DNA from: Hippopus hippopus
Taxonomy: Eukaryota; Mollusca; Bivalvia; Cardiida; Cardiidae
NCBI GenBank assembly: GCA_946811185.2
Contig: OX328100.1
Span: forward strand, 20,882,999-20,946,998
DNA length: 64,000 bases
Direction of reading: 5' to 3'
A program made the position numbers and the translations under genes. Of this stretch, positions 23,142-35,230 are shown piece by piece. Every line of letters begins with the position of its first letter. Position 1 is the first letter of the stretch. The notes under the pieces are model-generated. The model was not told the DNA's origin. It was given only the letters and a program-made list of their open reading frames with translations, and searched no databases.

Positions 23142-23355
23142 TTAAGCCTTATCCTGCTAAACAACTAACATGAAACGAATGAAGTCGATAGTTTGTGACT
23201 CAAATGTTGCTGTTTCAAAGGTATTTTTGGAGCAAAGATATCTCCTTATCGGACCGTGTAGATCAAAAATCAGACTGCACGTTCTGTGCAGTCTGATCTT
23301 GATCTACACTGTCAGCAAAGGGTCAGTGAGTCGCGCTTAGCAACCTTAGGGCTAA
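23142..23355 (-). mobile_element. Family D MITE
   Basis: TTAAGCCTTATCCTGC start, CAGACTGCACGTTCTGTGCAG centre, end CGCGCTTAGCAACCTTAGGGC. Confidence 0.85.
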
Positions 23356-24552
23356 AATTGTGGCAAACATTCAAAACGGGAGGGCAACAACATGATATTT
23401 CCCAAATATTTATGAATTCCAAATACCTCCATCGGAATAACCTTGGTCTTGTGCGCTGAAACACACAAATTCCTCGAATGATCTTATTATGTTCAAGAAG
23501 TGGAAAATGAAAACGTTATACCGGATCATCAGTCCGAGAAATTGACTTGTAGAAAACGCCGTATTGTATCGTAAGAATGCACGCCCTGTTCCGCCTTATA
23601 TGACACTGTTTGGACAACAAACGCGTTTCTTTTTTCCTCATGACCTGGGAAACAGTACCCTTGAAATCAGTATTTTCCCGCGAAATTTCGGCGACGTCGC
23701 CATTGACGTCAGTATTGGGGAAAAATTCTTTTTCGGAAATACTGATCTCTTTTTGAACAGCTGCATTTAAATCATATCACATTGTACCGAGTTTGAAAAA
23801 AATATATTACATTGTTAAATTCATTTCCTTCATTTTCATCCAAGTTTCATAATGATAGCTCCAGTTTTTTTTCACAATAAATGAAGAAGTGAAGTTGGAA
23901 ATACATGTACATGTAAGTCAATGGGTATTCGGACTTTGGTGAAATACATATTTATGGCCACAACCTGTGCATGCAGTGGCCCTGACATAGTTTTTTATTT
24001 GGCATTAGCAAACATATAAAGTGGAATTTAGCTCGAATCCGTGACATCTCGGAATTTGAAAGGTTAACAAAATATGGACCAGACAAATAAGGTTGGGCTA
24101 TGTACCATTGGGGGTTCTCTAATTAAATGATCGTACGGCGACCAAAGCAATATGATGAATAACGCTATTATTTCGCTGTCAAAATAAAGAATATTTTGCA
24201 ATTAACAAAATCCACTTGCAAATTATTGTTTGAATTACATGATGGATACGGTTTCCAAGGCAAACGTTGCCATGGTAAATAACGTCCCGAGGGTGAGATC
24301 ATTTTTCCAGCAGCAGAGTCTGGAAGGTGATACATTTCAATCTAGATTCTACAAATGGGCAATGAGAACGATCCACGTTTCACAGTAATCTATAAATATT
24401 TGATTAGCGAAATTGCTTTTTCTACCGTTCGTTTCTCAAATATTGTGGCGCCAGGGCTCGACTCTTAGGAGGAAACTTTTATTGTTTGCTGTACGCTTTG
24501 TTTGATTTTTTTTTATAGAAATGGGAATGTACACGTGTACTTAAGAAGCAAT
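23356..24552. other. No gene recognised; inverted patch and X-box-like site
   Basis: ATCAGTATTTTCC (23666-23678) pairs with GGAAATACTGAT (23735-23746), with TGACGTCA at 23704-23711 between. GTTGCCATGGTAAA (24266-24279) is one base off the RFX consensus. The 68-codon frame here has no match. Confidence 0.4.
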
Positions 24553-24812
24553 GTGCCATGCTCTGAGAAAAGGTAGTCCAATGCATCTGCATGTAGCATT
24601 GAGTCAGGTCAGCCTGCGCAGCCTGTGCAGCCCGACATTGGTCGAAACTTTTTGTTATTGGTCAATTTTCTGCATGTCAAAGGGCCGTCTACCTGAGGAT
24701 TCAGTCGGTTGGTAGATATAATGGATTTTATAGCTCCGTAATTATGTAATGACTTGCTTGGTACGGATGCACCACGGAGATGCATTAAACTCCCTGTTGT
24801 CAGAGCATGGCC
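24553..24812 (-). mobile_element. Family C MITE
   Basis: GCCATGCTCTGAGAAAAGG start, GGTCAGCCTGCGCAGCCTG centre, CAGAGCATGGCCC end. Confidence 0.85.
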
Positions 24813-24954
24813 CAAACAGATTGTAAGGCATATTGGTTACGAAAAAATTGACGGGTAGGCATAATGTACTTAATAAATCTTAATAATGTATCGATAAAAA
24901 AACTTAATATTAAGCTATTCAGATTATGAGAGCCTGAGTGCTTTTTCGTTCATT

Positions 24955-25163
24955 TTAACCGTAACAAACAATCCCGTATTTTAACGACACGGGGGAAGAA
25001 ACCTTTTTGAAAAAAAATGCGGGAAAAGGAACCAACATTTTCTCCTTTTCCAACGATGTTTTTTTCCATCTGAAGAAATAAATAATCACTTGGGCAACAA
25101 TTAATATGCCGTCTGCAAATGCTATCAATTCGGACAAGTCTTGGATTTTGTCGTATGGTAACG
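24955..25163 (+). mobile_element. Family A MITE
   Basis: TTAACCGTAACAAACAATCCC start. The palindrome's centre is deleted (AAAGGAACCAACATTTTCTC). Ends GTCGTATGGTAACG. Confidence 0.8.
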
Positions 25164-25810
25164 AAAACCAAGTTGATTAAAGAGACCTGCTCAAACTTCA
25201 AAAGACCGGATAAAGCGAACGTTCCTGTAACAATTTAACTAACTTAATATTTGCCATTAGCGTCATGCACGTCCAATGAGGGGAAAGAACAAAAATAATT
25301 AACTTCGAAGTCTTTATTGTTCAATTTCATCATTACTCGATTATTGGATTAGTTTTCCATTTTGTTTTTTGAAGAAACACGGGTCATGTGGGTTGAGATT
25401 GGTGGGGGTCTGAACAATGGTTCATTTTGTTGTGGGTTGCATTTGATTAGTGTGATTCTTTCATTTTTTTTTGTGGATAGTAAAAGGTTAGGCTATAAGT
25501 AGTAGTCTTGAAAAAATCTGTTACGTATTTGAAATTTCATTTTGTTCAGGAAACAAAATAATGGCATGGTTTTTGCCGCTTAATGACTAATATAAAAAAT
25601 ATTTTTTGTTTTATTTCGGTAAATTTCTTCTTGTTATTTTAATACGGGGCTGGTTGGAATCGACCTGTTTAGGGCGGACGTGGGAGTTGGACGTTGTTCC
25701 ACCCCGTGATTTTCCCTCAGCACGCTTGTTTTTTTTACATTCTGGCAGAAAAGAAACTCGTATCCAGTAATATTGTGAAAAAAAAAAATAGTATACCATA
25801 GAGTGTGATC
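25164..25810. other. No gene recognised
   Basis: Unique AT-rich DNA with short frames. Nothing assignable. Confidence 0.5.
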
Positions 25811-26073
25811 AATCCTTTACCACGAAATAATTTCTCGCAGGTCAACTTTGAAAGGTTTTGCTGATGACAAATAAACTAGGGATAAAATTTTAGGATTTAT
25901 GTTAGAAGGTGTTACGGAATGTTCATGACTATTCTAGTAAGAAAGGTTAGAAAACACCTTGAGAAAAAAGGAGGAAATGGTCCTTACTAGCATTTTCTCC
26001 TTTTCCCAAAATGTTTTCAAACGCCTTTTTCTTCAGGGTCGTTAAAACTGAAGATTCTGTGGTAAAGGGTTAA
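25811..26073 (-). mobile_element. Family A MITE
   Basis: CCTTTACCACGAAATAATTTC start, about 45 bp of extra sequence before AGAAAACACCTTGAG, right end GTGGTAAAGGGTTAA. Confidence 0.75.
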
Positions 26074-26749
26074 TCAAACAAACATGTTTTAAGCTGTCTG
26101 GAGACCTATTGCAACTCGGAGATTCACTTTTTATGTATATCAATATGAACCTCGGGAAAGATTTTTTCTTACAGCTTCGTGCTGAGATCTAAGATTATTA
26201 ACTAGTGCTGAATACACCTATCGCCAATATTTTCTGTCAGAATTTATCAAAAAGCATTTTAAGTAACAGTTTTCTGTTTCCACGGCGATCAAAATGACAA
26301 CAAGCGTGCAACGTATTTTTTCCGCCCGGAGTACGGAATCAGCGGGGTACGAAAAGTATACAGATAATCTCGAAAAGTTCTCTCCCTTGTTTTTTAACCT
26401 AATTAAATGGCGGACAATAATTTTGTTCAAGAAGCATTTTGACCAATTTTTTTCCTCTGAATTTGACGTTTTTTTTTTTTAAATAACAAGGACTCTCCAG
26501 ACTTTATAGTAAATCAATGATTTTGCAAGAAAAATGATTTAGTCATATTATACTAGGGAAAGATTTATTTAGAGAGTGATTGTTCTCTGTAAGCTATAGC
26601 CCCCCCCCCTTTTCCGCCCGCTTGTTCCCGTAACATGTTGCTCTGAGGATGAACAAGTTAGGCTAAGGAAGAACTTGAGCCCAGGATCCATTACTGAGAG
26701 AGCATTTCTCTAAACAGTAAGCGACAATGGCAGCTTGACATCATCACTG
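26074..26749. other. No gene recognised; C-run at about 26600
   Basis: AT-rich, with a frame of 60-70 codons on each strand over 26218-26482 and no match. Nothing else. Confidence 0.45.
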
Positions 26750-26971
26750 TTAACCCTGTTCCATAAGGCAAAATTTTAGACTTGTCCAAATTGAAAGCAC
26801 TAGCAGACGACATCGGACAAGTTACATATGTGGCTGAAATGATAGGATTTGTGCTTGAATGGGTAGAAAACATTGTTGGAGAAACTGCTGGTTTTCAGCA
26901 TTCTCTTCTTTTTTCACAAAGTTTTCAGAAGTTGTGTTCTCCAGGGTCGTTAGAACTGATTGTGAGGTTAA
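26750..26971 (-). mobile_element. Family A MITE (chain member 1)
   Basis: TTAACCCTGTTCCATAAGGC start. Left arm of palindrome shortened. Ends TGTGAGGTTAA. First of three A copies laid end to end before exon 1. Confidence 0.8.
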
Positions 26972-26974
26972 GCC

Positions 26975-27199
26975 TTAACCCTTTACCAAACAATCCCTGG
27001 TTTTCACGACCCTGGGAAAGAAGGCTTTGGAAAACATTGTGGAAAAAGGAGAAAATGCTAGTAACCAGCATTTTCTCCTTTTCCCACAATGTTTTCTACC
27101 CAAAGACAGAAATCATCATTTGATCTGCATTTAAATTGTTGACTGCAAATGTTTTCAATTTTGTCCTATACAAAATTTAGTCGTTTAGTAAAGGGTTAA
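26975..27199 (+). mobile_element. Family A MITE (chain member 2)
   Basis: TTAACCCTTTACCAAACAATC to TAGTAAAGGGTTAA, with near-perfect palindrome ATTTTCTCCTTTTCCCAC. Close to consensus. Confidence 0.9.
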
Positions 27200-27400
27200 C
27201 TCTACCATCCACACAATTGACTTGTACAAATGGAGCGACAAGTTAAATGTGGCTAAAATGATGGAAGTTGTGTTTCACAGGGCAGAAAACAGTTTAGAAG
27301 AAACTGCTGGTTATCAGCATTTTCTTTTTTACCCCACAATATTTTCAAAAGCTGTGTTCTTCAGATTTGTAAAAAACTGGATTGTTTGGTACAGGGTTAA
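27196..27400 (-). mobile_element. Family A MITE (chain member 3)
   Basis: Shares its left TTAA with the previous copy. Ends TGTTTGGTACAGGGTTAA 98 bp before exon 1. Confidence 0.8.
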
Positions 27401-27497
27401 TTCAGTATATCGGAATAATGGAAGAGACTAGTATTGCTATCACATAATAGAATTGCTTAGTGCATTTCTGTTGAAACTTGTTTGTTTATCTTTCCAG

Positions 27498-27615
27498 GTA
27501 TTGTCCTACGTGGAGTATGCACATGGAAAATGGAACTTCAATGAGATTCGGGCTGTGTTCTCCAGAAGATATCTCTTACAGAATGTAGCTATAGAAATCT
27601 TCCTGGCCAACAGAA
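27498..27615 (+). CDS. NBEA: NBEA exon 1 of window: end of BEACH-associated PH domain
   Basis: The acceptor is tttccag and the donor gtaagt. It encodes 39 residues beginning [14 protein letters not shown] and including [14 protein letters not shown], the last strand and C-terminal helix of the PH-like domain that packs against BEACH in this family. It starts in phase 0 and ends after one base of a threonine codon. Three chained family A elements end 98 bp upstream. The upstream PH exon is not recognisable in the preceding 27 kb, so the preceding intron is probably longer than that. Confidence 0.95.
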
Positions 27616-27998
27616 GTAAGTGTCTTGAACCCTGCACTGCATATAGGTACCATCGAACCACAGGCTATTCCTAAACATACCACCATAATTATAATGAATG
27701 AAACACATGAGAAATTTTGGAAAATTTCAAAAATAAGAAATATTTTGAAAATCTTGTAGGAAAAAAAGCAGTCTTGTTAGAACAAGCAATTGTTTCTTTT
27801 CTTTGCGTTTTCAAAAGCAACAGTTATGAAAATGAAATTTATTTGGTAATGGGATAAGAATTATTAAGAACCAAAAGACATCTTTTGAAAACCTTGTAAT
27901 GAATTGTAAACCCAGTACTACCCAGCATTGTGAATTCACAATTTTGAGGAACAATCAGGAACTGAGAAGGGCTTTTGCTTAGTTCCACAGCTTAACCC

Positions 27999-28225
27999 TT
28001 AACTCTACCACACAGTCCCGACTTCTAGCGACCCTAAGGAAGAGGCCTTTTGAAAACATTGTGGGAAAAGGAGAAAATGCTGGTAACCAGCATTTTCTCC
28101 TTTTCCCACAATGTTTTCTACCCTATCAAAGACAGAAATCATCATATGAGCTACATGTATTGTGTTGTCTGCAAATGCTTCCAATTTGGACAAGTCTAAA
28201 ATTTTGTTGTTTGGTAAAGAGTTAA
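27999..28225 (+). mobile_element. Family A MITE
   Basis: TTAACTCTACCACACAGTCCC start, perfect long palindrome across GGTAACC, end TTGGTAAAGAGTTAA shared with a family D copy. Confidence 0.9.
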
Positions 28226-28440
28226 AGCATCTTTCATGACTATAGTTGCCTTTGGGGCCAATGTAGATCAAGATCAGGCTGCACAAAACATGCAGCCTGA
28301 TCCTTGATCTACACTGTCTGCATTGCTGAAACTATGTTCATGAATGCAATCATGAAATTGTACATTTATTTGGGTCATATTTCTACCATGCAAATGTCTC
28401 GTGGGGTTTATTCGTTACTCTAAGGGTTAAAATTTCAGTA
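28222..28440 (+). mobile_element. Family D MITE, GGC/GCC arm variant
   Basis: TTAAAGCATC start. Arms GATCAGGCTGCAC / CATGCAGCCTGATC carry the paired change seen in a D subfamily. Ends CTAAGGGTTAA. Confidence 0.85.
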
Positions 28441-28689
28441 AAAAAGATCATTTTGTGTGCAGTGGTTGAGCTAAATAATTATGTTGCACCAAAGGCCAAC
28501 CTGCTGCAAGCCTTTAGACTCTTAGGGACTGTTGATCAGAGTGTTTGAAAGAATCTCACCTCATAACCCCCCCCAGCAAAAATTGCTTTTTATTAAGTGG
28601 GCATACCTTTTTTTCAAAACATTGTGACAGAGAATTGCTTGTAATTTACTTATCACAGTTTTCGTCTATGACTTTGTCATGTTGACCTT

Positions 28690-28873
28690 TCATATTTTCT
28701 ATAATGCACTTTAAACTTTTCTTCAGAAAATGCTGGTAACCAGCATCTCCTATACCTGCATTGGTTTTTTTTCCTTTTAAAAACAAATTCATTAGACCCA
28801 CATTTTATCTGTCATCCAAAACCGCTTTCAATTCAGACCAGTCTAAAATTTTGTGGGGTGGTAATAGGTTTAA
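28690..28873 (+). mobile_element. Family A fragment
   Basis: AGAAAATGCTGGTAACCAGC onward. Right end GTGGTAATAGGTTTAA. Confidence 0.7.
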
Positions 28874-29123
28874 TGAAATTGCATATTATGACTTACTGTC
28901 TTATAAGATCTTTTTTCTGTTTGCTTAAGTTACCTTGAAGACACCAGTATGGTAACCCTTTACCAAACAATCCCATGGTTAAACAAACATAAAGAAGAAA
29001 GATTTCGATGATATCAGGGAAAAGGAGAGAATAGTTGTACCCACCATTTTCTCCTTTTTCTGCAAAGTTTTGTAACCCTTTGAAGACAAAATACTGTTTA
29101 TTGATTCACATCTAATGTGTTGT

Positions 29124-30382
29124 TAGCTCCACTGGCCGAAGGCCAGCAGGTTTATGTCATGGCCTGGTGTCCGTCGTGCGACCGTGCATGTGTGCATTAA
29201 CTTTTATTTCAAACATCTTCTTCTCTGAAACTACTCATCCAATTTTGATGAAACTTCACAAAAATGATCCTGCCATAGTCCTCTTCTCAATTTCTTGAAA
29301 GAATTTGATTCCTTTAAAAACTCTGGTTGCCATGGCAACAAAACTGAAAAATATTGAAAATCTTCTTATCTGAAACCATAAGGTCTAGGGCTACCATATT
29401 TGGCATGTAGCTTTATCTAGTAGACCTCTACCAAGCTTCTTCAAATTATAGCCCTTGGGTCAAATTTGACCCTGCCCCAGGGGTCACAAGTTTTATATGG
29501 GCTTAATATAGGGAAAACTTTAAAAATCTTGTACCTAGCCCTAAGGCCTTGGGCTACCAAATTTGGCTTGTAGCTTTATCTAGTAGGCCTCTACCATGTT
29601 TCGTCAAATTATAGCCTTGGGGTCAAATTTGACCCCGCCCCGGGGTCACAAGTTTTACAAGGGCTTATATTGGGAAAATTTCAAAAATTTCTCATACCTA
29701 GCCATAAAGCCTTGGGCTACCAAATTTTGCATGTAGCTTTACCTAGTGGGCTTCTGCCAAGAGGGCCCAAATTATAGCCCTAGGGTCAAATTTGGCCCCA
29801 CCACGGGGTCACAAGTTTTACAAGGGCTTATATAGGGAAAACTTTAAAAAACTTCTCATACCTAGCCATAAGGCCTAGGGCTACCAAATTTTGCATGTAG
29901 CTTTATCTAGTAGGCCTCTACCAAGAGGGCCCAAATTATAGCCCTGAGGTCAAGGTTGGCCCCACCCTGGGGGTCACAAGTTTTACATGGGCTTACATAG
30001 TGAAAACTTGGGAAATCTTCTTGTTACTAACCATAAGACCTAGGGCTACTAAATTTAGCCCTATCTCAGGGGTCTCATGTTTTACAGGGTCTTTTATTGA
30101 GGAAACTGTGAAAATCTTCTTGTTTATAACCACACATTCTAGACCTGTATCATTTGGAATGGGGCTTTATATATGGACCTCCAGCAGGATTCAAGTAATT
30201 ATAGCCCTGAGGTCAAAAATGGCTTTGTCCTGGGGTCATAACTTTCTCGTAGGATTTTACAGAAAAGATTTTGTATGTCTTCTAGTTCGAAACCAACTGG
30301 CCAAGTATTGTAATGTTTGGCTTGTAGTGTTTTGACTTATTAGCCAGTGGAGCGATACAGGGCCATTATGGCCCTCTTGTTT
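29124..30382 (+). mobile_element. Family F hairpin-ended element, five core units
   Basis: 5' hairpin CTGGCC-GAA-GGCCAG, a core in which CTACC(A/T) anchors fall at 29391, 29554, 29717, 29881 and 30046 (163-165 bp apart), 3' hairpin AGGGCCA-TTA-TGGCCCT (30359-30375), then CTTGTTT. The open frame inside (30000-30335) is incidental. Inserted in a family A copy. Confidence 0.85.
29326..29339. promoter_or_regulatory. Perfect RFX X-box in F element
   Basis: GTTGCCATGGCAAC, the palindromic RFX consensus, about 200 bp inside the 5' end as in other F copies. Confidence 0.5.
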
Positions 30383-30436
30383 GTTAATGCCTTCAATTAG
30401 GACATGTCAAAAACTGTTCTTAGGTAAACAGTTACT

Positions 30437-30664
30437 ATAAACCCCTTACCAAACGATCCCATCTTTTAACAACTGAAAGAAAAAAGACTGTGGAAATTGT
30501 GGAAAAAGGAGGAATGGCTGGTAACCAGTATTTTCTCCATTTCCCATATTATTTTCTGTCCATTCAAAGGCAAATCACTTTTTTTTTCCAGATACATTTG
30601 AGTGTTGTCTGCAGAAGCTTTCAATTTGGACAAGTCCAAAATATTGTCCTATAGTAAAAAATTA
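30437..30664 (+). mobile_element. Family A MITE
   Basis: ACCCCTTACCAAACGATCCC to TAGTAAAAAATTAA. Palindrome diverged (GGCTGGTAACCAGT). Confidence 0.75.
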
Positions 30665-31534
30665 ATAACAGAAACTTGAATGGTTTATTGTTACAGGTAG
30701 AGGTATGCATTGTCCACTAATTTAAAAAAAAAAATAAAATCAAAGTACCAATAAAACTTGAATTTAGAGTAAGCTCTTTCCTTCAAGTCACACTGTTTCT
30801 TTAACCTTGTAATCTTTAATACTAGTGTTTCTTAGGTCCACAGTTTTGGTTGATTTATGAGGTGTTTTGGACTTTGGATAAAACAGAGTTAATGTACTAA
30901 AGTCACTGTTAAAGATGAACCTCTGTAAGATTGATTTCTTGGCAAGAAATGTAGTTTCAATTCTTGAAGGAAAGAGTCATTGAAATCGTGTGTGTTTAAC
31001 ATTATACATATTGCTACAGGATCCTTTTGCTAGACAATTAAATAATAATACAGTGGTGTTATCATTCTTTGCTGCTTTGCTAGAAATGATGTAGATGTAG
31101 TTCACTAAATTTCAAACTTAAAGTATTTTTTTGGTAAAGACTCTTTGTTAGATTTGCTGATTAAAATGCAGATTCAAAACTTTGTTTGAATTGGTTAAAT
31201 GCCATAACATACTTTAACATCTGTGTATTTATTATTTGAAATTTGTGATTTGTAATTTACAAGTACATTTAAAGTTTAATAAAATTAATTTATTATTTGT
31301 CACATTCTGGGCATGTGCTTACAAAATTTGAGTTTATGCTCAACAGAGTTTATGCTCAACCAACTTTATATGCTGTGATGCTTCAGTTAGTATGACAATG
31401 AGAAATAAAAGCTTTTGTAATAAGAAGAAAATAGATGTCAAAAAAGTTGCTCTGTGAGGTGTATCAAGTCAATTCTGTGTAATTTTAAAATTTCATGCTC
31501 AACTGAGTTGCACACGAGAACAGTTTTCTAAACA
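30665..31534. other. Intron 1 sequence, nothing recognised
   Basis: AT-rich (long A and T runs), no repeat family or coding frame. Confidence 0.6.
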
Positions 31535-31845
31535 TTTACCCAGACAGCTCTGTTGGTAACTTACATGGATAGTCCTGGCTAGCCAGGGGTCACATATTAG
31601 ATTCTCAGTGTGGCCAATTCTTTCTAAAAAATGATGATGACCATTGTGCCAGTATTCAATACTCTATGGCTACTGAACATTCTGTCCGCAATATAAATCA
31701 AGTGAATTTTAAAGAATGTTGCTTGTAGTATTCCAAAAAAAAGAAACTGCAGGGCAGCATGGATAAATGCACTCGCCTCCAGTGTAGCAATACATTTTCT
31801 GAAATCATGGTGAGAACGGGTTAAAGAACAAACAACCCAGCCAAC
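31535..31845 (+). mobile_element. SINE-II copy, diverged
   Basis: Its body (GAAACTGCAGGGCAGCATGG, AAATGCACTCGCCTCCAG) matches the SINE copies at 58335 and 59745. The 5' tRNA-like part (AGCTCTGTTGGTAAC, GGTCACATATTAGA) is worn. Confidence 0.55.
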
Positions 31846-32282
31846 CTGCTGCAAACTTTAAAGAAAACATGGAAAAAAGAGAAATTACTCATTAACATGA
31901 TGTCTTTTATCTCCAACCTTTTGTAAATTTGCTTGTCAGATAAGAACAATTTATACACCCCTGCAGTATTCAGCTTTTGGAAACTTTATGGTGAAGAGAA
32001 ATTGCTTGATAGTACATGTATTTTCATTTGCAAGTCAGCTGAATGTTTATTGATTATAAGTAAAGTTAAAAAGATAAAAAAGAAATGAATAGATGAAAAG
32101 AAACATAAAAAGATAAAAAGAAAAATAAAAGGAAAAGATTTATGTAAAGTGCAAAGAATTCACAGGAAAAATTAAGAGCCTCTTGGGTTTGCACCCCCCC
32201 CCATTTCTATGCTAAGGGAGGTAACTGTTTGACAAATATCATGCATTTATTGGAGTTACTTATCTTTCAAAGAAAAGTAACT
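31846..32282. other. Intron 1 sequence, nothing recognised
   Basis: Includes an AAAAGATAAAAAG-rich purine stretch at about 32065-32140. Confidence 0.6.
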
Positions 32283-32515
32283 CTCTTCACATTTTGCCAA
32301 ATGATCCCAGATTTTAACAACCCTAATGAAGAAAGTTTTTGAAAACATTATTGGAAAAGGAGAAATAATGGTAATCAGCATTTTCTCCTTTTTTCCAAAA
32401 TTCTTTCCAGCCCATCAAAGAACTTTGGTTCTTTTGTACCACTTATGAATTTGTTGCCTGCAGAATGCTGTCAATTTGGATGAGGCCAGAATTTTGTTGT
32501 TTGGTTTAGAGTGAA
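32283..32515 (+). mobile_element. Family A MITE
   Basis: TTTTGCCAAATGATCCC start, GGAAAAGGAGAAATAATGG centre, GTTTGGTTTAGAG end. Confidence 0.75.
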
Positions 32516-32745
32516 TAAATTGAATATATATGTGCAGTGTGTTAGGGCTTATTATAATTATAGAATGATAACACCATTAGTTTATTATCTCTGTCACACT
32601 GATTAGTAAATCATACTGTCCACATCCCTGCCCTAAATAAGATTTTACTCATACAATAACTTTTAATTTTGAAAATCATTCAGATGTGTTTTTGAAGCAG
32701 TCAACACTTTCTGTGAATATTTGAGGTAAAGGAGCAATATAGCCT

Positions 32746-32904
32746 TTAACCGCATTTACCACACAAACTCCAGGTTTAAGGACCTTGAGGAAATGGTCTT
32801 GTGAAAACCTTGTGGGAAAAGGAGAAAATGCTTGTTACCAGCAAGGTTTTCAACACTTTCAGATGTGGACAAGTTTGAAATTATATTGTTTGTGAATGAG
32901 TTAA
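32746..32904 (+). mobile_element. Family A MITE, right palindrome arm deleted
   Basis: TTAACCGCATTTACCACAC to GAATGAGTTAA. GGAGAAAATGCTTGTTACCAGC is followed directly by AAGGTTTTC. Confidence 0.75.
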
Positions 32905-33154
32905 TTGCAGTATCCAAAAATGAGTATTTGATATTTGCCTCTTAGGCCTATCAACAAAATATCTGTGCTTAGGGTTTCCAGACCCTACCTAGAAAATGCT
33001 GCTGACCCTAAACTTTTTACGCTACGATTGAAAATAAAAAGTCTGTTTGGTGTGATGTTGGTACATGGTCCATGTAAAAAGTTTCTGGAAAAAATCCCTA
33101 CCTACCCTTTCTATAGCATCTAGGACCGAAATCCTAAACAGAGACATTTTTTGT
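32905..33154. other. Unassigned stretch with 62-codon frame
   Basis: The + frame 32935-33123 (VSRPYLENAADPKLF) resembles no family I can name. Possibly a repeat remnant. Confidence 0.3.
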
Positions 33155-33500
33155 TAGGCTTAATTTGCTACCAACTATTTAAATGAGGACATTATGCTAG
33201 CATAAACATAAATAGGCAATCATGGCGTTGGTAGACATGGGTCAGAAAAGTTTGATGGTTTATTAAAAAATAACTTTGGTAGTTTAAGCTTATTATCTGT
33301 AGGACAATATTTTTGAAAACTAGGAAACAAATTTGCTACAAAATATTTAAATGGGGGCATTTTGCTAGCATAGTCAAACATAGACAATCGTGGGATAGAT
33401 AGACATGGTTAAAGAATGTTTTATAATTTATTTAGAAATAGCACTGGCAGTAAAAGTGTATTATCTCATAGACGATATTTTTCAAAACTTGGAAACACAC
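33155..33500. repeat. Two-unit tandem repeat, about 168 bp
   Basis: TTGCTAC anchors at 33165 and 33333. Both units share ATTTAAATG, GGGCAT/GGACAT, GCTAGCATA and GATAGACATGG/GTAGACATGG. Confidence 0.75.
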
Positions 33501-34860
33501 ATTTTGTCTTCAATAAAACGATAACAGACATGTACTGATATAATCCTTCATTTAAAATTAATGATCACTAAAGTTTATTTTCATCACAAAATTTACCCAA
33601 CTAATCTTTCTTTTCTGTTCATGTGTTCTGAAATAATTTGATTTACACAGATAAATGACCCTGAAAGAGAAGGCTTTTGAAAGCATTGATGGAAAAAGAG
33701 AAAATGCTGATAGCCAGGTCCATTCCAGAAGTTTGCAAGGCTTTCCAAAACTTTGCCACAAAAAGAGTTGTTTAAAATAAGCAGTTTCTTCGTTTGTCAA
33801 GATGTTTTCTTGATTTTTCTGTTGAAAATTGATTTGTAAAGACTAAACAGATGTTCTGTACACCAAAACTTGTTAGAATAGGTTACTAAAAATCTAGTAA
33901 TCAAATGCAATTACTTTTTATAAAATTTATGAAAGTAGTCAAAAATTTTTAGTGACTTTTATGAAAATAGTAAAAAATTTATAGTGACTTTTAACCTGAT
34001 TCAATTGATCTAATATAATTATATTTGTTTATTTAAGAATATTTCTCAAGCTTCCTTTTGGCTTTGTTATTGAAGGGACTTAGAACACTAGTTACTGTTC
34101 TAAATTGTTTTTATACACACTCAGTGGGTCTTTCATATTCTTTTTCCTTACATTGCTCAAAGTAAACATGGGCTATTTTTTCCCATTGTTATTTTTCACT
34201 ATCACATAATAATTTATACTTATTATTTCACAGGCTAATTTTGACCTGTACATTAGTGTTTTTCAAATGACACAAAAAATTATCTTAAAGAAACATCGGA
34301 CATCCTTTTAAGAGTAAAATGTTTATGGTGTCTGAGCTGAAATCAGGGCTACACACTTGCAGTGTCCTGCTATCTAGAAGACACCAGTGTTTAGAAAGAC
34401 ACCCCTGAAATTTAGCATCTTACAGAGTGAGGTGTCTCAAACCTTGCTACTGAATAGCTTTTTGACACTAGCCTTAAAAAACTTGTATTCAGTAGTAGTG
34501 CCTTAAAATGTTTGACAATTTTTTTTAAATGTTTTGGATGGAAAGGTTTCCCACATGTAACATCGCATTGGACATCAACATGCAAGAGGGTCAGATATCA
34601 GCTTCACGTTTTAGGGCTAATCCATACTTTTGCATGGGAATAATTTGTCAATTAGAAATAAATTAATTTGCAGACATATGGATGTTGGTGAGAAGGTGAA
34701 CAACTTGCCAAAAATAAGTCTATTGGTGGCAATGAGGTATCTCGGTTTTAAAATAAGTGTGTTATATATGAAAGATTCTTTAATTTTAGCTATTGCTGAG
34801 ATGGCGTTGCTATTTGTCACTTGTTTCATTTTAATTGTTTGTGTCTACTTCTTTTTTCAG
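33501..34860. other. Rest of intron 1, nothing recognised
   Basis: A weak family A remnant sits at about 33655-33720 (GAAAGCATTGATGG). A short tandem AAATTTATAGTGACTTTTA occurs twice at about 33940-33995. No exon. Confidence 0.55.
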
Positions 34861-34963
34861 CGGCTGTTATGTTTGCTTTCCCAGATCATGCTACAGTCAA
34901 GAAAGTTATTAATGCCTTACCTAGGGTTGGTGTTGGAGTCAAATATGGACTTGGTCAAGCAAG
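34861..34963 (+). CDS. NBEA: NBEA exon 2: PH-BEACH junction
   Basis: The acceptor is cttttttcag and the donor gtacat. It encodes [15 protein letters not shown] and then the [10 protein letters not shown] segment, ending GLGQA plus two bases. This is the family's conserved bridge between the PH-like and BEACH domains. It starts after a 7.2-kb intron. A decayed copy of its 3' half lies about 270 bp downstream (35231-35297). A family A element begins about 36 bp after the donor. Confidence 0.95.
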
Positions 34964-34999
34964 GTACATGTACTTTGATATCATTTAGGAAAATAATTG

Positions 35000-35226
35000 A
35001 TTATCCCTGTACCAAACAATCTCGACTTTTAATGACCATGAGGATAAAAGCTTTTGAAACCATTGTGTGAAAAGGACAAAATGCTGGTAACCTGCATTTT
35101 CTCCTTTTCCCACATTGTTTTCTACTCTTTGACAGCCAAATCTCAGAATTTCTGCCACATTTTAATTGTTGTATAAATATGCTTGCGATTTGGATATCTC
35201 TAAAATTTTATCATTTGGTAAGTTTA
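35000..35226 (+). mobile_element. Family A MITE
   Basis: TATCCCTGTACCAAACAATC start, AAATGCTGGTAACCTGCATTTTC centre, CATTTGGTAAG end. It lies between exon 2 and its decayed copy. Confidence 0.85.
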
Positions 35227-35230
35227 CAGG

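Larger units (their letters stand above)
28951..30433 (+). mobile_element. Family A MITE interrupted by family F
   Basis: GGTAACCCTTTACCAAACAATC ... ACATCTAATGTGTTGT, F insertion, then TTAATGCCTTCAATTAGGAC ... TAGGTAAACAG. Confidence 0.8.

Noticed and set aside
30000..30335. 111-codon frame
   Set aside because: It lies wholly inside the F element core and arises from repeat units; no family resemblance.
34630..35070. 146-codon frame taken as one exon
   Set aside because: Only 34861-34963 is coding; the rest is intron read through without stops, as phase and family alignment show.
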